NCBI GenBank assembly: GCA_963781025.1 | Contig: CAWADU010000003.1 | Coordinates: forward strand, 1,240,001 to 1,304,000 | Direction of reading: 5' to 3' | From: Tardibacter sp963781025 | Lineage (GTDB): Bacteria > Pseudomonadota > Alphaproteobacteria > Sphingomonadales > Sphingomonadaceae | DNA length: 64,000 bases | Shown: one piece after another, positions 17,725 to 25,837 of the stretch | How the letters are laid out: the number at the start of each line of letters is the position of its first letter | Position numbering within the stretch: position 1 is the stretch's first letter | Translations under genes and position numbers: made by a program | The notes under the pieces: generated by a model | Database searches by the model: none | What the model was told of the DNA's origin: nothing | The model's input: the letters and a program-made list of their open reading frames with translations, nothing else

Positions 17725-20295
17725 TTACACGCCGCCGAGCACGCGGCGGTCCTTCCCTAAGGGTTTCAGCCACTCGATCAGCCCGAGCATCAGCGCCGCA
17801 GCGGCGGCCACCATCAGAAGGTCATCAAAGTGGAGCGGTCCGAACGCCAGGGGCGAACGAACGGAAGGAACCACCAGGATCACCGCAAGTGTGAGGGCCA
17901 CCACAGCCAGGACGACGCCTAGCGCCTTGTTGGGCCGCAGCAAGGCCTCGCGCATCGAGGCTGCAAAGGAGCGGTTGGCGAAGGTCAACGACAGGATCGA
18001 GGCGACCAACGCGAAGAAGATCAGCGCCCGCAGCTCGGCTTCGGGCATGTCCCTTCCGATCAGCCAAATCGCGACCAACATGCAGAAGACGATCGCGCCC
18101 TGGAACATGCTCCAGAGGATGGTTCGCAAGGAGAGAAGCCTGGTCTCCGGCGCACGGGGGGGACGGCGCATGACGTCGGATTCCTCGCGCTCCGCCTCGA
18201 ACACGAGGGCGCAAACGGGATCGATCACCATTTCGAGCAGGGCGATATGGATGGGACCAAAAAGAACGGGAAGGCCAAGTACCAGCGGCATCAGGGCAAG
18301 GCCCGCGATCGGCACATGAACGGCAAAGATGAAGCTCATCGCCTTGCGGATATTGTCGTAAATGCGCCGGCCGAGCCGGATGGCATGAACGATCGCGCCG
18401 AAATCATCGTCGAGGAGAACGATCGCCGAGGCCTCGCGCGCGACATCGGTGCCGCGCTTGCCCATGGCGACACCGATATGCGCCGCCTTGAGCGAGGGCG
18501 CGTCGTTGACGCCATCGCCGGTCATCGCCACCACTTCGCCTGTGTCCTTATAGGCCCGGACGATGCGCAGCTTCTGCTCGGGCATGATCCGCGCGAAGAT
18601 CGTAGCTGTTTTCAGCCGCTCATGCAGCGCGGCCTCGTCGAGGCGGTCGAGATCGGCGCCAGTAAGCGCCTCTGCCGTATCGATCCCCGCTTGGCGGGCA
18701 ATCGACCGCGCCGTTGCCGGATAGTCGCCTGTGATCATGACGACGCGAATGCCCGCGCTTCTGCACTCGGCGATGGCCGCTGGCACCGATGCGCGGAGCG
18801 GATCCGCCAGAGCAACGAGGCCCGTAAGCGCAAAGGCGTAATGACGCTGGGACGGCCGGCGCGGATCGCCCGGCTCCCTTGCTGTCGCAACGGCAAGCAC
18901 ACGCATGCCGCCTTCCGCCATCCGGTCGACCGCTGCGGTGAGCTGCCGATAATCGACCTCCGGCAGCCGGCATAGCTCCGCGATCGCTTCGGGCGCGCCC
19001 TTGGCGGCGATGATGAAATCATCGCTGCCGGACCCCTGCTCCCAGACATTCGACATGGCGAGAAGATCGGGCGTCAGGCCGTAGCGATGGAGAAGCTTGC
19101 GGTCAGGCGGCGCAATGCCGCCATTGGACATGTCCTGGGCGCTCGCCGCCATATGGAAAGCCACGTCCATCGGGTCGACAGCTTCGACGGCGCTTGCAAG
19201 CCGCCCGGCGTCGATCAAGTCCACAAATTCCGAGGGCGCTTGCCGCGAACCGCAAAAGGTCCAGGACTGTCCTGTCGGCAGCCACAGTTCCGCGAGCGCC
19301 ATGCGGTTCTCGGTGAGCGTTCCTGTCTTGTCGGTGCACAGTACCGTCGCCGATCCCAGCCCTTCGATCGCGGCGGCTCGGTGGGTGAGTACACCCGCGC
19401 GCGCGATCCGCCACGCCCCCATGGCTAGGAAGATCGTCAGAACGACCGGGAACTCCTCGGGTAGCATCGACATGGAGATGGCGATGCCCGCGAGCAGGGC
19501 ATCAAGCCATCCGCCGCGCAGGAATCCATAGAGCAACACGACGGCGAGCGCGACGAGGCCACCACCAAGTCCGCACAGCCGGACGATCGTCGCTGTCTCG
19601 ATGCGAAGCCGCGAGGGCTCGTTGTCCAGTGATGCCAGGCTTTGGCCGATCTTGCCGATCTCGGTACTGGATCCCGTGGCGATCGTTCGTGCCAGCCCCT
19701 CCCCGCACACCACGAGCGACCCGGAATATACATAGGGCTGGTCTTCGCCGCCGGGCCGATATGGAGTGACAGGCGTTTCAGCCGAAACTGCGCGCTTGGA
19801 GACCGGCAGGGATTCGCCGGTCAGCAGCAACTCGTCGATCTGGAGGTCCTGAGCGTCGAGCAGGAGGGCATCAGCGGCGACGCGATCTCCCTGCTCGAGG
19901 ACAAGGAGATCGTCCCTGACGACCTCGCGTCCAGCAACCCTGACCCGTTCGCCGTCGCGGATCACGAGCGCGCGCGGCGCGGACAAGTCGCGCAGTTTTT
20001 CCAGTACATGCTCGGTACGTGTCTCCTGGACGACGGTCACGGCGATCGAGAAGGTCGCGAATGCGAGCAGGATCAGCGCCTCCGTGCGATCGCCAAGGAG
20101 AAGATAGGCGCCGCCGGCGAACAGCAGCAGGGCCAACATGGGTTCTCGTAAGACCTCGGCGATGAGCTGAAGCGCGGAACGATGGTCCGATCGCGGCAAC
20201 GCGTTTGGTCCTTCGTCGGCCAGTCGCTGCCTCGCTTCGTCTTGCGACAGACCGGTCATGAAGGACATCGTGCCCGCAATCGCTCGCTCGTTCAT
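17725..20295 (-). CDS. Cation-translocating P-type ATPase (type II, Ca2+-ATPase-like)
   Basis: The 856-residue protein has an N-terminal cation-ATPase domain (LSQDEARQRLADEGPNALP), the actuator LLLTGESLPVSK, the helix-4 motif SMLPEEFPVVLTIFLAMGAW, phosphorylation site CTDKTGTLTENRM, hinge MTGDGVNDAPSLKAAHIG and a C-terminal membrane domain (LEMVIDPVCALVFEAE). PEEFP, where Ca2+ pumps have PEGLP, leaves the ion uncertain. Mycobacterial CtpF, of the same type, belongs to the DosR regulon. Start 20295 was chosen because the family domain begins about 15 residues later. A FixJ-like box lies 60 bp upstream. Confidence 0.88.
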   Translation of the reverse strand: MNERAIAGTMSFMTGLSQDEARQRLADEGPNALPRSDHRSALQLIAEVLREPMLALLLFAGGAYLLLGDRTEALILLAFATFSIAVTVVQETRTEHVLEKLRDLSAPRALVIRDGERVRVAGREVVRDDLLVLEQGDRVAADALLLDAQDLQIDELLLTGESLPVSKRAVSAETPVTPYRPGGEDQPYVYSGSLVVCGEGLARTIATGSSTEIGKIGQSLASLDNEPSRLRIETATIVRLCGLGGGLVALAVVLLYGFLRGGWLDALLAGIAISMSMLPEEFPVVLTIFLAMGAWRIARAGVLTHRAAAIEGLGSATVLCTDKTGTLTENRMALAELWLPTGQSWTFCGSRQAPSEFVDLIDAGRLASAVEAVDPMDVAFHMAASAQDMSNGGIAPPDRKLLHRYGLTPDLLAMSNVWEQGSGSDDFIIAAKGAPEAIAELCRLPEVDYRQLTAAVDRMAEGGMRVLAVATAREPGDPRRPSQRHYAFALTGLVALADPLRASVPAAIAECRSAGIRVVMITGDYPATARSIARQAGIDTAEALTGADLDRLDEAALHERLKTATIFARIMPEQKLRIVRAYKDTGEVVAMTGDGVNDAPSLKAAHIGVAMGKRGTDVAREASAIVLLDDDFGAIVHAIRLGRRIYDNIRKAMSFIFAVHVPIAGLALMPLVLGLPVLFGPIHIALLEMVIDPVCALVFEAEREESDVMRRPPRAPETRLLSLRTILWSMFQGAIVFCMLVAIWLIGRDMPEAELRALIFFALVASILSLTFANRSFAASMREALLRPNKALGVVLAVVALTLAVILVVPSVRSPLAFGPLHFDDLLMVAAAAALMLGLIEWLKPLGKDRRVLGGV

Positions 20296-20354
20296 CGCAA
20301 AAGGCCTTGGTGACGCAGCCAGGCGATGATAGCCGTCGGAGGAGCAGAACGGCT

Positions 20355-20370
20355 TACGCAAATTTCCCGA
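20355..20370. promoter_or_regulatory. FixJ-like box 1 (upstream of P-type ATPase)
   Basis: TACGCA-AATT-TCCCGA: two hexamers at 10-bp phasing, 60 bp from the ATPase start. The TACGCAAATTTCCC core resembles the S. meliloti fixK FixJ site as I recall it (TAAGTAATTTCCC). See the regulon finding for the other copies. Confidence 0.5.
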
Positions 20371-20379
20371 TGACTATCC

Positions 20380-21021
20380 TCAGGCGGAAAGCTTGTCGGC
20401 GAAGATCAATCGCCCTGGACCGAGGTTGCGCAGAACGGTGTCGAGATCGGTCTGGGCAAAGGCGAAACAGCCCTCGCTGCGCCCCAACTTGCCGTGTGTC
20501 CTGACGAACTCGGCGCTCACATAGTCTGCCGCATGGATGACGATCCCTCGCCGCTCCGCATTGCTGTTCTCGGGATCGAGACCGATCAGCCGGCGCGAGG
20601 GCCCATGATGCCCCACATAGTCGTCAGTAGTCAGATAGGCGCCCGACGAGGATGCCGCCGAGCCAGGAATGTTCGAGAAATGTTCCAGCCAACCCTTATG
20701 ATCGGGATCGGAACCTCGGCCGTGCGCCACGAGCAAGGTCTCGCGTACACCGCTCGCCAGATCCACGATGTGGAAACGCGGATAGCGCGACGCGGCGCTG
20801 AAATCGGCAATGCCGATCCTGTCGAGCGCGGTCAGGGGCGAACGGTGACGGTCCAGCGCGCTGAGCGCACGGCGCATCAATGCTTCGGGCGGACCGGCAT
20901 CAAGTTCTGCGCCAAGAGCAAGCGACGGCACCGACACCGCCAGAGCAACAGCACCGCATCCCAGCAGCATGGACCGCCGCGAAATGGTATCATTGAGAAA
21001 ACGTCCGGCACTCGAAGCCAT
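20380..21021 (-). CDS. Murein L,D-transpeptidase catalytic domain protein (YkuD_2 type)
   Basis: The 213-residue protein starts with a Tat-like signal (ISRRSMLLGCGAVALAVSVPSLALG) for export. The mature domain ends in GKLGRSEGCFAF, the Ser-x-Gly-Cys active site of the PF13645-type L,D-transpeptidases, preceded by VIHAADYVS. A wall cross-linking or trimming role is inferred. It is divergent from a second, larger L,D-transpeptidase, with 91 bp between them. Confidence 0.82.
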   Translation of the reverse strand: MASSAGRFLNDTISRRSMLLGCGAVALAVSVPSLALGAELDAGPPEALMRRALSALDRHRSPLTALDRIGIADFSAASRYPRFHIVDLASGVRETLLVAHGRGSDPDHKGWLEHFSNIPGSAASSSGAYLTTDDYVGHHGPSRRLIGLDPENSNAERRGIVIHAADYVSAEFVRTHGKLGRSEGCFAFAQTDLDTVLRNLGPGRLIFADKLSA

Positions 21022-21061
21022 GATCGGCCCACATTAGCGACTACAGGCTGCTTTGTTGACA

Positions 21062-21077
21062 TAAGTACTAACCCTCA
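21062..21077. promoter_or_regulatory. FixJ-like box 2 (between the two L,D-transpeptidases)
   Basis: TAAGTA-CTAA-CCCTCA, 35 bp before the plus-strand start and 40 bp from the minus-strand start. It is the copy closest to the recalled fixK FixJ site (TAAGTA-N4-CCCTTA). A TTGACA at 21056-21061 abuts it. Confidence 0.5.
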
Positions 21078-21112
21078 TTGCCGGCATGGGGGTGCTCTTC
21101 GACACCAGATCC

Positions 21113-22255
21113 ATGAAAAGGCTCCTCGCCATCACCTTGATCTGGTGTTTCGCCACCGCTTCTGCCGAACCGCCCCACTGGCGCGTCGAGCAGGCAGCAA
21201 GGCTTGCGGATTGGCTGGATCGGGCGCCGTCCGATGGCCTTGCGCCGGTTGCTGCCGAGGCGCCGGTTGTCCGGGCCGCGATCACAGCGAAGGATCCGGC
21301 GAGGATCGATCACCTCGCGACGGCGGCGGCCGTGCGATTGCTGCAGGCCCATCGGACGGGCTGCTGCCACGCTTCGGCGCGGTCGGGCTGGCATATTGCC
21401 GGAGATCAGGCGCAGCCCGCACTGGAGGTCGCTGTGGCCACGGCAGTCGCCAATGACGATATTGACGGGCTATTCGAGCAGGCGCGCCCCTCTCATCCCT
21501 ATTATCGCGCGCTACGCGATGCCTATGCGCATGAACAGGATCCCGGGCGCAGGGCGACGCTCGCGGCCAATCTCGATCGCTGGCGCTGGATGCCGCGCGC
21601 ACTCGGAACGCGCTATCTCCTGGTCAACGCGGCAGCCTTTGAAGCCACCTTGTGGGACAAGGGAACAGAAGTGGGCCGCTGGGAAATCATCATAGGCAAA
21701 ACGCGGTCCCCGACCCCCGTCTTCGCGGCCAAGGTGACGGGCGTCATCCTCAATCCCTGGTGGGATATTCCGTCCAGCATCGTTGCCGAAAGCGTCGGGG
21801 CGTTCATGCGGCGCAGTCCCACCGATGCGGCGCGGAAGGGCTATGTCATCCAGGGCGGTCAGTACCGGCAGCGCCCCGGTCCCGGCAATGCACTCGGCCG
21901 GATGAAGCTTGTCATGCCCAATGGCTATCATGTCTATCTTCACGATACGCCGGCCCAGAGCTTGTTCGACAAGGATGTCCGCGCCTTCAGCCATGGCTGC
22001 GTCCGCGTTGGAGACGCGCTCGGTCTCGCCACCGCCCTGCTCTCGGCCCGGTCCGGCTGGAACCGCGCCAGGACCGATGCGATGGTCGAGGCCGGCCAGA
22101 CCGTCACCGTTCCCCTTCCCGAGCCGGTGCCCGTCTATGTTGCCTATTTCACCGCCGAACCCGACGGGCTCGGCGGAATTCGCTACTTCCCCGACATTTA
22201 CCGGCGGGACGCTGTGTCCTCCGCCCCGGGGGACGAAGCGACCTGCCCCCGCTGA
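21113..22255 (+). CDS. L,D-transpeptidase (YkuD domain, YcbB-like)
   Basis: The 380-residue exported protein has a signal peptide (MKRLLAITLIWCFATASA), a helical N-terminal region and a YkuD domain with VHxxLHDTPAQSLFDKDVRAFSHGCVRVGD, where His and Cys of SHGCVRV form the catalytic centre. Such enzymes make 3-3 cross-links that resist carbapenem-insensitive remodelling. ATG 21113 was preferred to 21086 because the signal peptide begins there. Its 3' end overlaps the convergent regulator gene by 58 bp. Confidence 0.88.
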   Translation: MKRLLAITLIWCFATASAEPPHWRVEQAARLADWLDRAPSDGLAPVAAEAPVVRAAITAKDPARIDHLATAAAVRLLQAHRTGCCHASARSGWHIAGDQAQPALEVAVATAVANDDIDGLFEQARPSHPYYRALRDAYAHEQDPGRRATLAANLDRWRWMPRALGTRYLLVNAAAFEATLWDKGTEVGRWEIIIGKTRSPTPVFAAKVTGVILNPWWDIPSSIVAESVGAFMRRSPTDAARKGYVIQGGQYRQRPGPGNALGRMKLVMPNGYHVYLHDTPAQSLFDKDVRAFSHGCVRVGDALGLATALLSARSGWNRARTDAMVEAGQTVTVPLPEPVPVYVAYFTAEPDGLGGIRYFPDIYRRDAVSSAPGDEATCPR

Positions 22256-22866
22256 GCGAAGGCGAAGGCAAGAACGTCCGAAAGCGTTCGCGCGCCGAGC
22301 TTGCGCATGAGACGGGCGCGGTGGACTTCGACGGTGCGGAAGCTGATGCCGAGCCGAGCGGCGATCCGCTTGTTGGTGAGGCCATCGGCCAATCCCTGAA
22401 GTACTTCCCTTTCCCTGTCCGACAGACTGTCCAGCAGATCCGGCATGGCAGAGACAGGCATGACGGCGCAGCCCGCGCTGGCGAGAGCGTTCAACAGGCG
22501 GGTGCTCTTTGCCGGCGTTACGAGAACATCATGGGCGCCCAGGCGCATCGCCGCGACCGTCAACGGAACGTCATGCCTCGGTGCAAGGACGATGACGCAG
22601 GATATGGCCTTGCGCTTGAGGACTTCCGGCAGAACCGAGAGCCGTGGGTCTCGCCTGCCCGTCACCTCGATGATCACCGCGCCCCTGGTCAGCCGCGCGG
22701 CGGCCGAAAGCAGCGCTTCCGGGGAATCGAAGCGCCGTAAGCGGATGCCCTTTCCCTCGATCGTATGAGAGAGCCGTTCGAACGACTGTTCCTCGCCGAT
22801 GAAATAGAGGCGTTCGCCGCGCGGTCTTGCCGCCTGGTCCAAGAGAATTCCATCCTGCTCCGCCAT
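22198..22866 (-). CDS. FixJ/LuxR-type response regulator with degenerate receiver
   Basis: The C-terminal half is a clear LuxR/FixJ helix-turn-helix (LSDREREVLQGLADGLTNKRIA, then SFRTVEVHRARLMRKLGA). The N-terminal half follows the receiver fold, but the phospho-acceptor position reads AVIIEVTGR (Glu instead of Asp), the switch Thr is Ala (VIVLAPRHDVP), and the conserved Lys is missing (VTPAK). The protein may therefore act without phosphorylation, with Glu mimicking the active state. This is inference. It is the only DNA-binding regulator in the 17.7-41.4 kb island and has a copy of the recurring box in its own upstream region. Confidence 0.85.
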   Translation of the reverse strand: MAEQDGILLDQAARPRGERLYFIGEEQSFERLSHTIEGKGIRLRRFDSPEALLSAAARLTRGAVIIEVTGRRDPRLSVLPEVLKRKAISCVIVLAPRHDVPLTVAAMRLGAHDVLVTPAKSTRLLNALASAGCAVMPVSAMPDLLDSLSDREREVLQGLADGLTNKRIAARLGISFRTVEVHRARLMRKLGARTLSDVLAFAFAQRGQVASSPGAEDTASRR

Positions 22867-22901
22867 GTCCGCAGGATAGAATGATCAAATCGCCAACCGA
22901 A

Positions 22902-22917
22902 TACGCAAAGCTACCAA
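22902..22917. promoter_or_regulatory. FixJ-like box 3 (upstream of the regulator)
   Basis: TACGCA-AAGC-TACCAA, 36 bp before the regulator start, which suggests autoregulation. On the minus strand it shares TAGCTTTGCG with box 4 upstream of the PHB-synthase-like gene. Confidence 0.5.
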
Positions 22918-22921
22918 CACG

Positions 22922-23188
22922 TCCCAGCGGTCGCGGTGTCCCAGCGCGGGCCAGAACCAGCGACCAGCCCCATGCTACGCTCGCATAGGTCGATATCTGG
23001 AGCAGGATGGCAAGAGCAAGCCATGCCGGTTCGGCCTGCGTCAGGAGACGCGCGAAATTCCTGATTTCGCCGAAATGGAAGATCGCGCCGACGAGCACCG
23101 CCGACACAAAAAGACCGAAGAACCAGGATCGCCACGCCCCGCCGCGATGCCCAGATTGCTCGGGCTTGTCGTCATTGTGCGCGGACAT
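22922..23188 (-). pseudogene. 5' fragment of a flippase-like (lysylphosphatidylglycerol synthase TM) protein
   Basis: ATG 23188 overlaps the 3' end of the PHB-synthase-like gene by 17 bp and starts a protein with two clear membrane segments (WFFGLFVSAVLVGAIF and AWLALAILLQISTYASVAWG) followed by WSLVLARAGTPRPLG, as in the N-terminus of UPF0104/AglD-type flippases. Family members run to about 300 residues. Here the likeness stops after about 89 residues, where the sequence turns into the regulator's promoter. The frame stays open into the regulator gene, but that part is antisense-like. I read it as a deletion remnant. Confidence 0.6.
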
Positions 23189-24974
23189 AGCTGCCAGGAG
23201 CGTCGTCGAGGACGGGACAGCCTTTCTCGGCATGGCCAAGCGGAGGCGGCGTTTGGGGAGGCCCGCTCCGGGCATCGAGCCACGTCGCCCAGGCCGGCCA
23301 CCAGGATCCTTCATGCCGCCGAGCCTGGGCCAGCCAGTTGTCGGGATCGACATAATGGCCATCGGCCTCGCGTTCGAGAAGATGATAGGATCGGCCCTCC
23401 CGCCCCGGCTCCGAGACGATCCCGGCATTATGTCCGCCCGTCGTCAGCAGGAAGGTGAGTTGGGCATCGGTCAGCAGGTGGATCTTGTGGACCGATCGCC
23501 AGGGGGCGACATGATCCCATTCTGTCGCCACCGCGAAGATATCGTGGCGGATGTCCTCCAGCGCGACCGGGCGGCCATCGACCCGATAGCGTCCTTCCGC
23601 CAGGTCGTCGTCCAGAAATAGCGCGCGCAGATACTGGCTGTGCATGGCATAGGGCAGCCTTGTGCCGTCGCCGTTCCAGGCCATGAGATCGCTCATCGGC
23701 TCGCGTTCGCCCATGAGATAGCTGTGGACCAGACGCGACCAGATGAGGTCGTTGGAGCGCAACAGCTGAAAGGCCCCGCTCATCTGCCCACTGTCCAGAT
23801 AGCCCTGCGCCCACATCATATTTTCGAGGAAATGAACCTCGGCCTCGTCGATGAACAGGCCGAGTTCCCCCGGCTCGCTGAACTCGGTCTGCGCGGCGAG
23901 CAACGTCATCGTCGCAAGGCGCGGATCATTGTCTCGCGCCATCGCGGCGGCAGCAATGGCGAGCAGCGTCCCGCCCGCGCAATAACCCGCCGCGTGGACT
24001 TTTGCGGCGCCCGTAATGGCAACGATGGCGTCGATTGCATCCATGATGCCCATGCGCCGATAGTCCTCGAGATCGATATCGCGGTCACTTTGGCCGGGGT
24101 TACGCCAGGAGAGGATGAAGACAGTGTATCCCTGACCAACAAGCCAGCGGACCAACGAGTTCCCGGGGGACAGGTCGAGAATATAGTATTTCATGATCCA
24201 GGCCGGGACGATCAGCAGGGGCTCAGGCCGAACCGAGTCTGTCGCGGGCGCATATTGAATGAGTTCGATCAGCCGATTGCGATAGACGATCTTGCCCGGC
24301 GTCGCCGCCACATCGACACCCACCTGGAAACGCTCCGCCCCCGCCGGCTGTTCGCGCGCCAGCGCCCGGCGCACGTCATCGGCAAGATTGCTCGCCCCCT
24401 CGAAAAGGCAGTGCCCGCCGCTCTCGACGATACGGTGCTGTACTACCGGATTGGTCGCGATGAAGTTGGAGGGCGCCATGACATCGAGCATCTGTCTCAG
24501 CACAAAACGGACCACTTCCTGATGGCGCGGCGTAACGCCGTTGACCGTGGCCGCCGCATCCCACCATTGCTGGCCGAGCAGAAATGCCTGGTGGATGGCG
24601 TTGAACGGCCAGGTCCGCCACGCCGGATCATCGAAGCGGCGATCCTGCGGCAAGGGACGGATACAGGGATCGGCATCGCCCGATACGGCTGTCCGCTGGA
24701 GATAGTCCGCAAAGCGCACAGCCTTGCGGCCGAGATTCGCACCCAGATGAAGCTGGCGGCCGGGCGCCACCGCAAGGTGCATCATCCAGTCGGCGAAGGC
24801 GCCGCCGAGCGAGGCAGGCGAGAGCCCGCGCGTGACGGACGCGATGACGGCGCTCGCCGCACGGTCGATGAGGTCGGCCGGGCCATCGAGCGGATCGACG
24901 GCCCCTGCCTCGGGAACGAGGGCCGACAATCGCGGGGCGCTCCTGATCGCATCCTGACGCATGGCAAGGGACAT
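23172..24974 (-). CDS. Poly-beta-hydroxybutyrate polymerase-like protein (PhaC family)
   Basis: The 600-residue protein matches class I PHA synthases: an N-terminal domain (WRTWPFNAIHQAFLLGQQWWDAA), YNRLIELIQY-like entry into the alpha/beta-hydrolase core (PLLIVPAWIMKYYILDL), the lipase-like box AGYCAGGTLLAI with Cys as nucleophile, and a late His (TTGGHNAGIVSEP). It would polymerise 3-hydroxyacyl-CoA. No phaA or phaB is nearby, and such orphan copies are common in low-oxygen stress clusters. Two FixJ-like boxes lie in the divergent promoter region shared with the Bax-inhibitor gene. Confidence 0.87.
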   Translation of the reverse strand: MSLAMRQDAIRSAPRLSALVPEAGAVDPLDGPADLIDRAASAVIASVTRGLSPASLGGAFADWMMHLAVAPGRQLHLGANLGRKAVRFADYLQRTAVSGDADPCIRPLPQDRRFDDPAWRTWPFNAIHQAFLLGQQWWDAAATVNGVTPRHQEVVRFVLRQMLDVMAPSNFIATNPVVQHRIVESGGHCLFEGASNLADDVRRALAREQPAGAERFQVGVDVAATPGKIVYRNRLIELIQYAPATDSVRPEPLLIVPAWIMKYYILDLSPGNSLVRWLVGQGYTVFILSWRNPGQSDRDIDLEDYRRMGIMDAIDAIVAITGAAKVHAAGYCAGGTLLAIAAAAMARDNDPRLATMTLLAAQTEFSEPGELGLFIDEAEVHFLENMMWAQGYLDSGQMSGAFQLLRSNDLIWSRLVHSYLMGEREPMSDLMAWNGDGTRLPYAMHSQYLRALFLDDDLAEGRYRVDGRPVALEDIRHDIFAVATEWDHVAPWRSVHKIHLLTDAQLTFLLTTGGHNAGIVSEPGREGRSYHLLEREADGHYVDPDNWLAQARRHEGSWWPAWATWLDARSGPPQTPPPLGHAEKGCPVLDDAPGSYVRAQ

Positions 24975-24998
24975 AAATGACGGCCGCGCGGACCGAAC

Positions 24999-25014
24999 CT
25001 CGCAAAGCTACGTA
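24999..25014. promoter_or_regulatory. FixJ-like box 4 (phaC-like side)
   Basis: Read on the minus strand: TACGTA-GCTT-TGCGAG, 25 bp from the phaC-like start. It is part of a pair of boxes that face opposite directions in this divergent promoter region; box 5 serves the other gene. Confidence 0.55.
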
Positions 25015-25034
25015 GGCATCGTCCTTCGCCCGCC

Positions 25035-25050
25035 TACGTAGCATTGCGCA
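25035..25050. promoter_or_regulatory. FixJ-like box 5 (Bax-inhibitor side)
   Basis: Read on the plus strand: TACGTA-GCAT-TGCGCA, 67 bp before the Bax-inhibitor gene. Together with box 4 it forms CTACGTAG cores on both sides of a 20-bp spacer. Confidence 0.55.
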
Positions 25051-25117
25051 TTGGGCCACTGCTCCGCCATGCGCAATATCCGCCAGGGCCGACATTTGTT
25101 CCTGCTGGAGATGACTG

Positions 25118-25837
25118 ATGGCGGGCAGAATGAACAATTCCGGCCTGCTGCTTGACGGAGGCCAGGATACAGCCGGGCTGCGGGTCTATATGGCATCAGT
25201 CTATGTCCGCATGGCGGGCGGCGTGATGCTCTCGGCAATATCGGCATGGCTTGCGGCTCACAATCCTGTCATTGCAGGGATGCTTTTTACCTCTGAGGGC
25301 CTGACGGCGGCGGGATGGTTCGTGACGCTGGCGCCCCTGGGTTTGGTGCTCCTGATCGGCACTGCCATAGACCGTTTTGGCGCCGCCATGGCGGGCGTGC
25401 TGTTTCTTCTTTACGCCGCCCTTGTCGGATTGTCGCTCGGCGGCATCTTCATGGCTTATACCGGGTCAAGCATAGTCATGGCCTTTCTGGGTGCCGCCGT
25501 CGCCTTTGCCGTGCTTGCGGCGATTGGAAGTGCCACCCGATGCGATCTGTCGGGCGTGGGTACCTTCTTCATGATCCTGTTGATCGGATTGATCGCGGCG
25601 ATGGTCATCAATCTCTTCGTTCGGTCAAGCGCGTTCGATCTTGCACTCTCGGGTCTTGGAATCCTGCTGTTCGCCGGGCTGACCGCCTATGATGTGCAAC
25701 GGTTGAAGCGCATCTATTATGAGAGCGAAGCCGACGGACGCGAGAACAGCGCGGTGCTCGGTGCGCTGGCGCTCTACCTGGATCTGCTCAACCTGTTTCT
25801 CTCGCTGCTCCGCTTGACCGGGCAGCAGCGTCGGTGA
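25118..25837 (+). CDS. Bax inhibitor-1/YccA family membrane protein
   Basis: The 239-residue protein has seven hydrophobic segments typical of the TMBIM/BI-1 family, with the C-terminal signature GLGILLFAGLTAYDVQRLKRIYYE and the last segment ending LYLDLLNLFLSLLRL. Bacterial members are pH-sensitive calcium leak channels or protease modulators; the role here is unknown. GGAG lies 9 bp before ATG 25118. The next gene, a P-type ATPase, overlaps its stop by 4 bp, so the two are coupled and may handle divalent cations together. Confidence 0.9.
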   Translation: MAGRMNNSGLLLDGGQDTAGLRVYMASVYVRMAGGVMLSAISAWLAAHNPVIAGMLFTSEGLTAAGWFVTLAPLGLVLLIGTAIDRFGAAMAGVLFLLYAALVGLSLGGIFMAYTGSSIVMAFLGAAVAFAVLAAIGSATRCDLSGVGTFFMILLIGLIAAMVINLFVRSSAFDLALSGLGILLFAGLTAYDVQRLKRIYYESEADGRENSAVLGALALYLDLLNLFLSLLRLTGQQRR

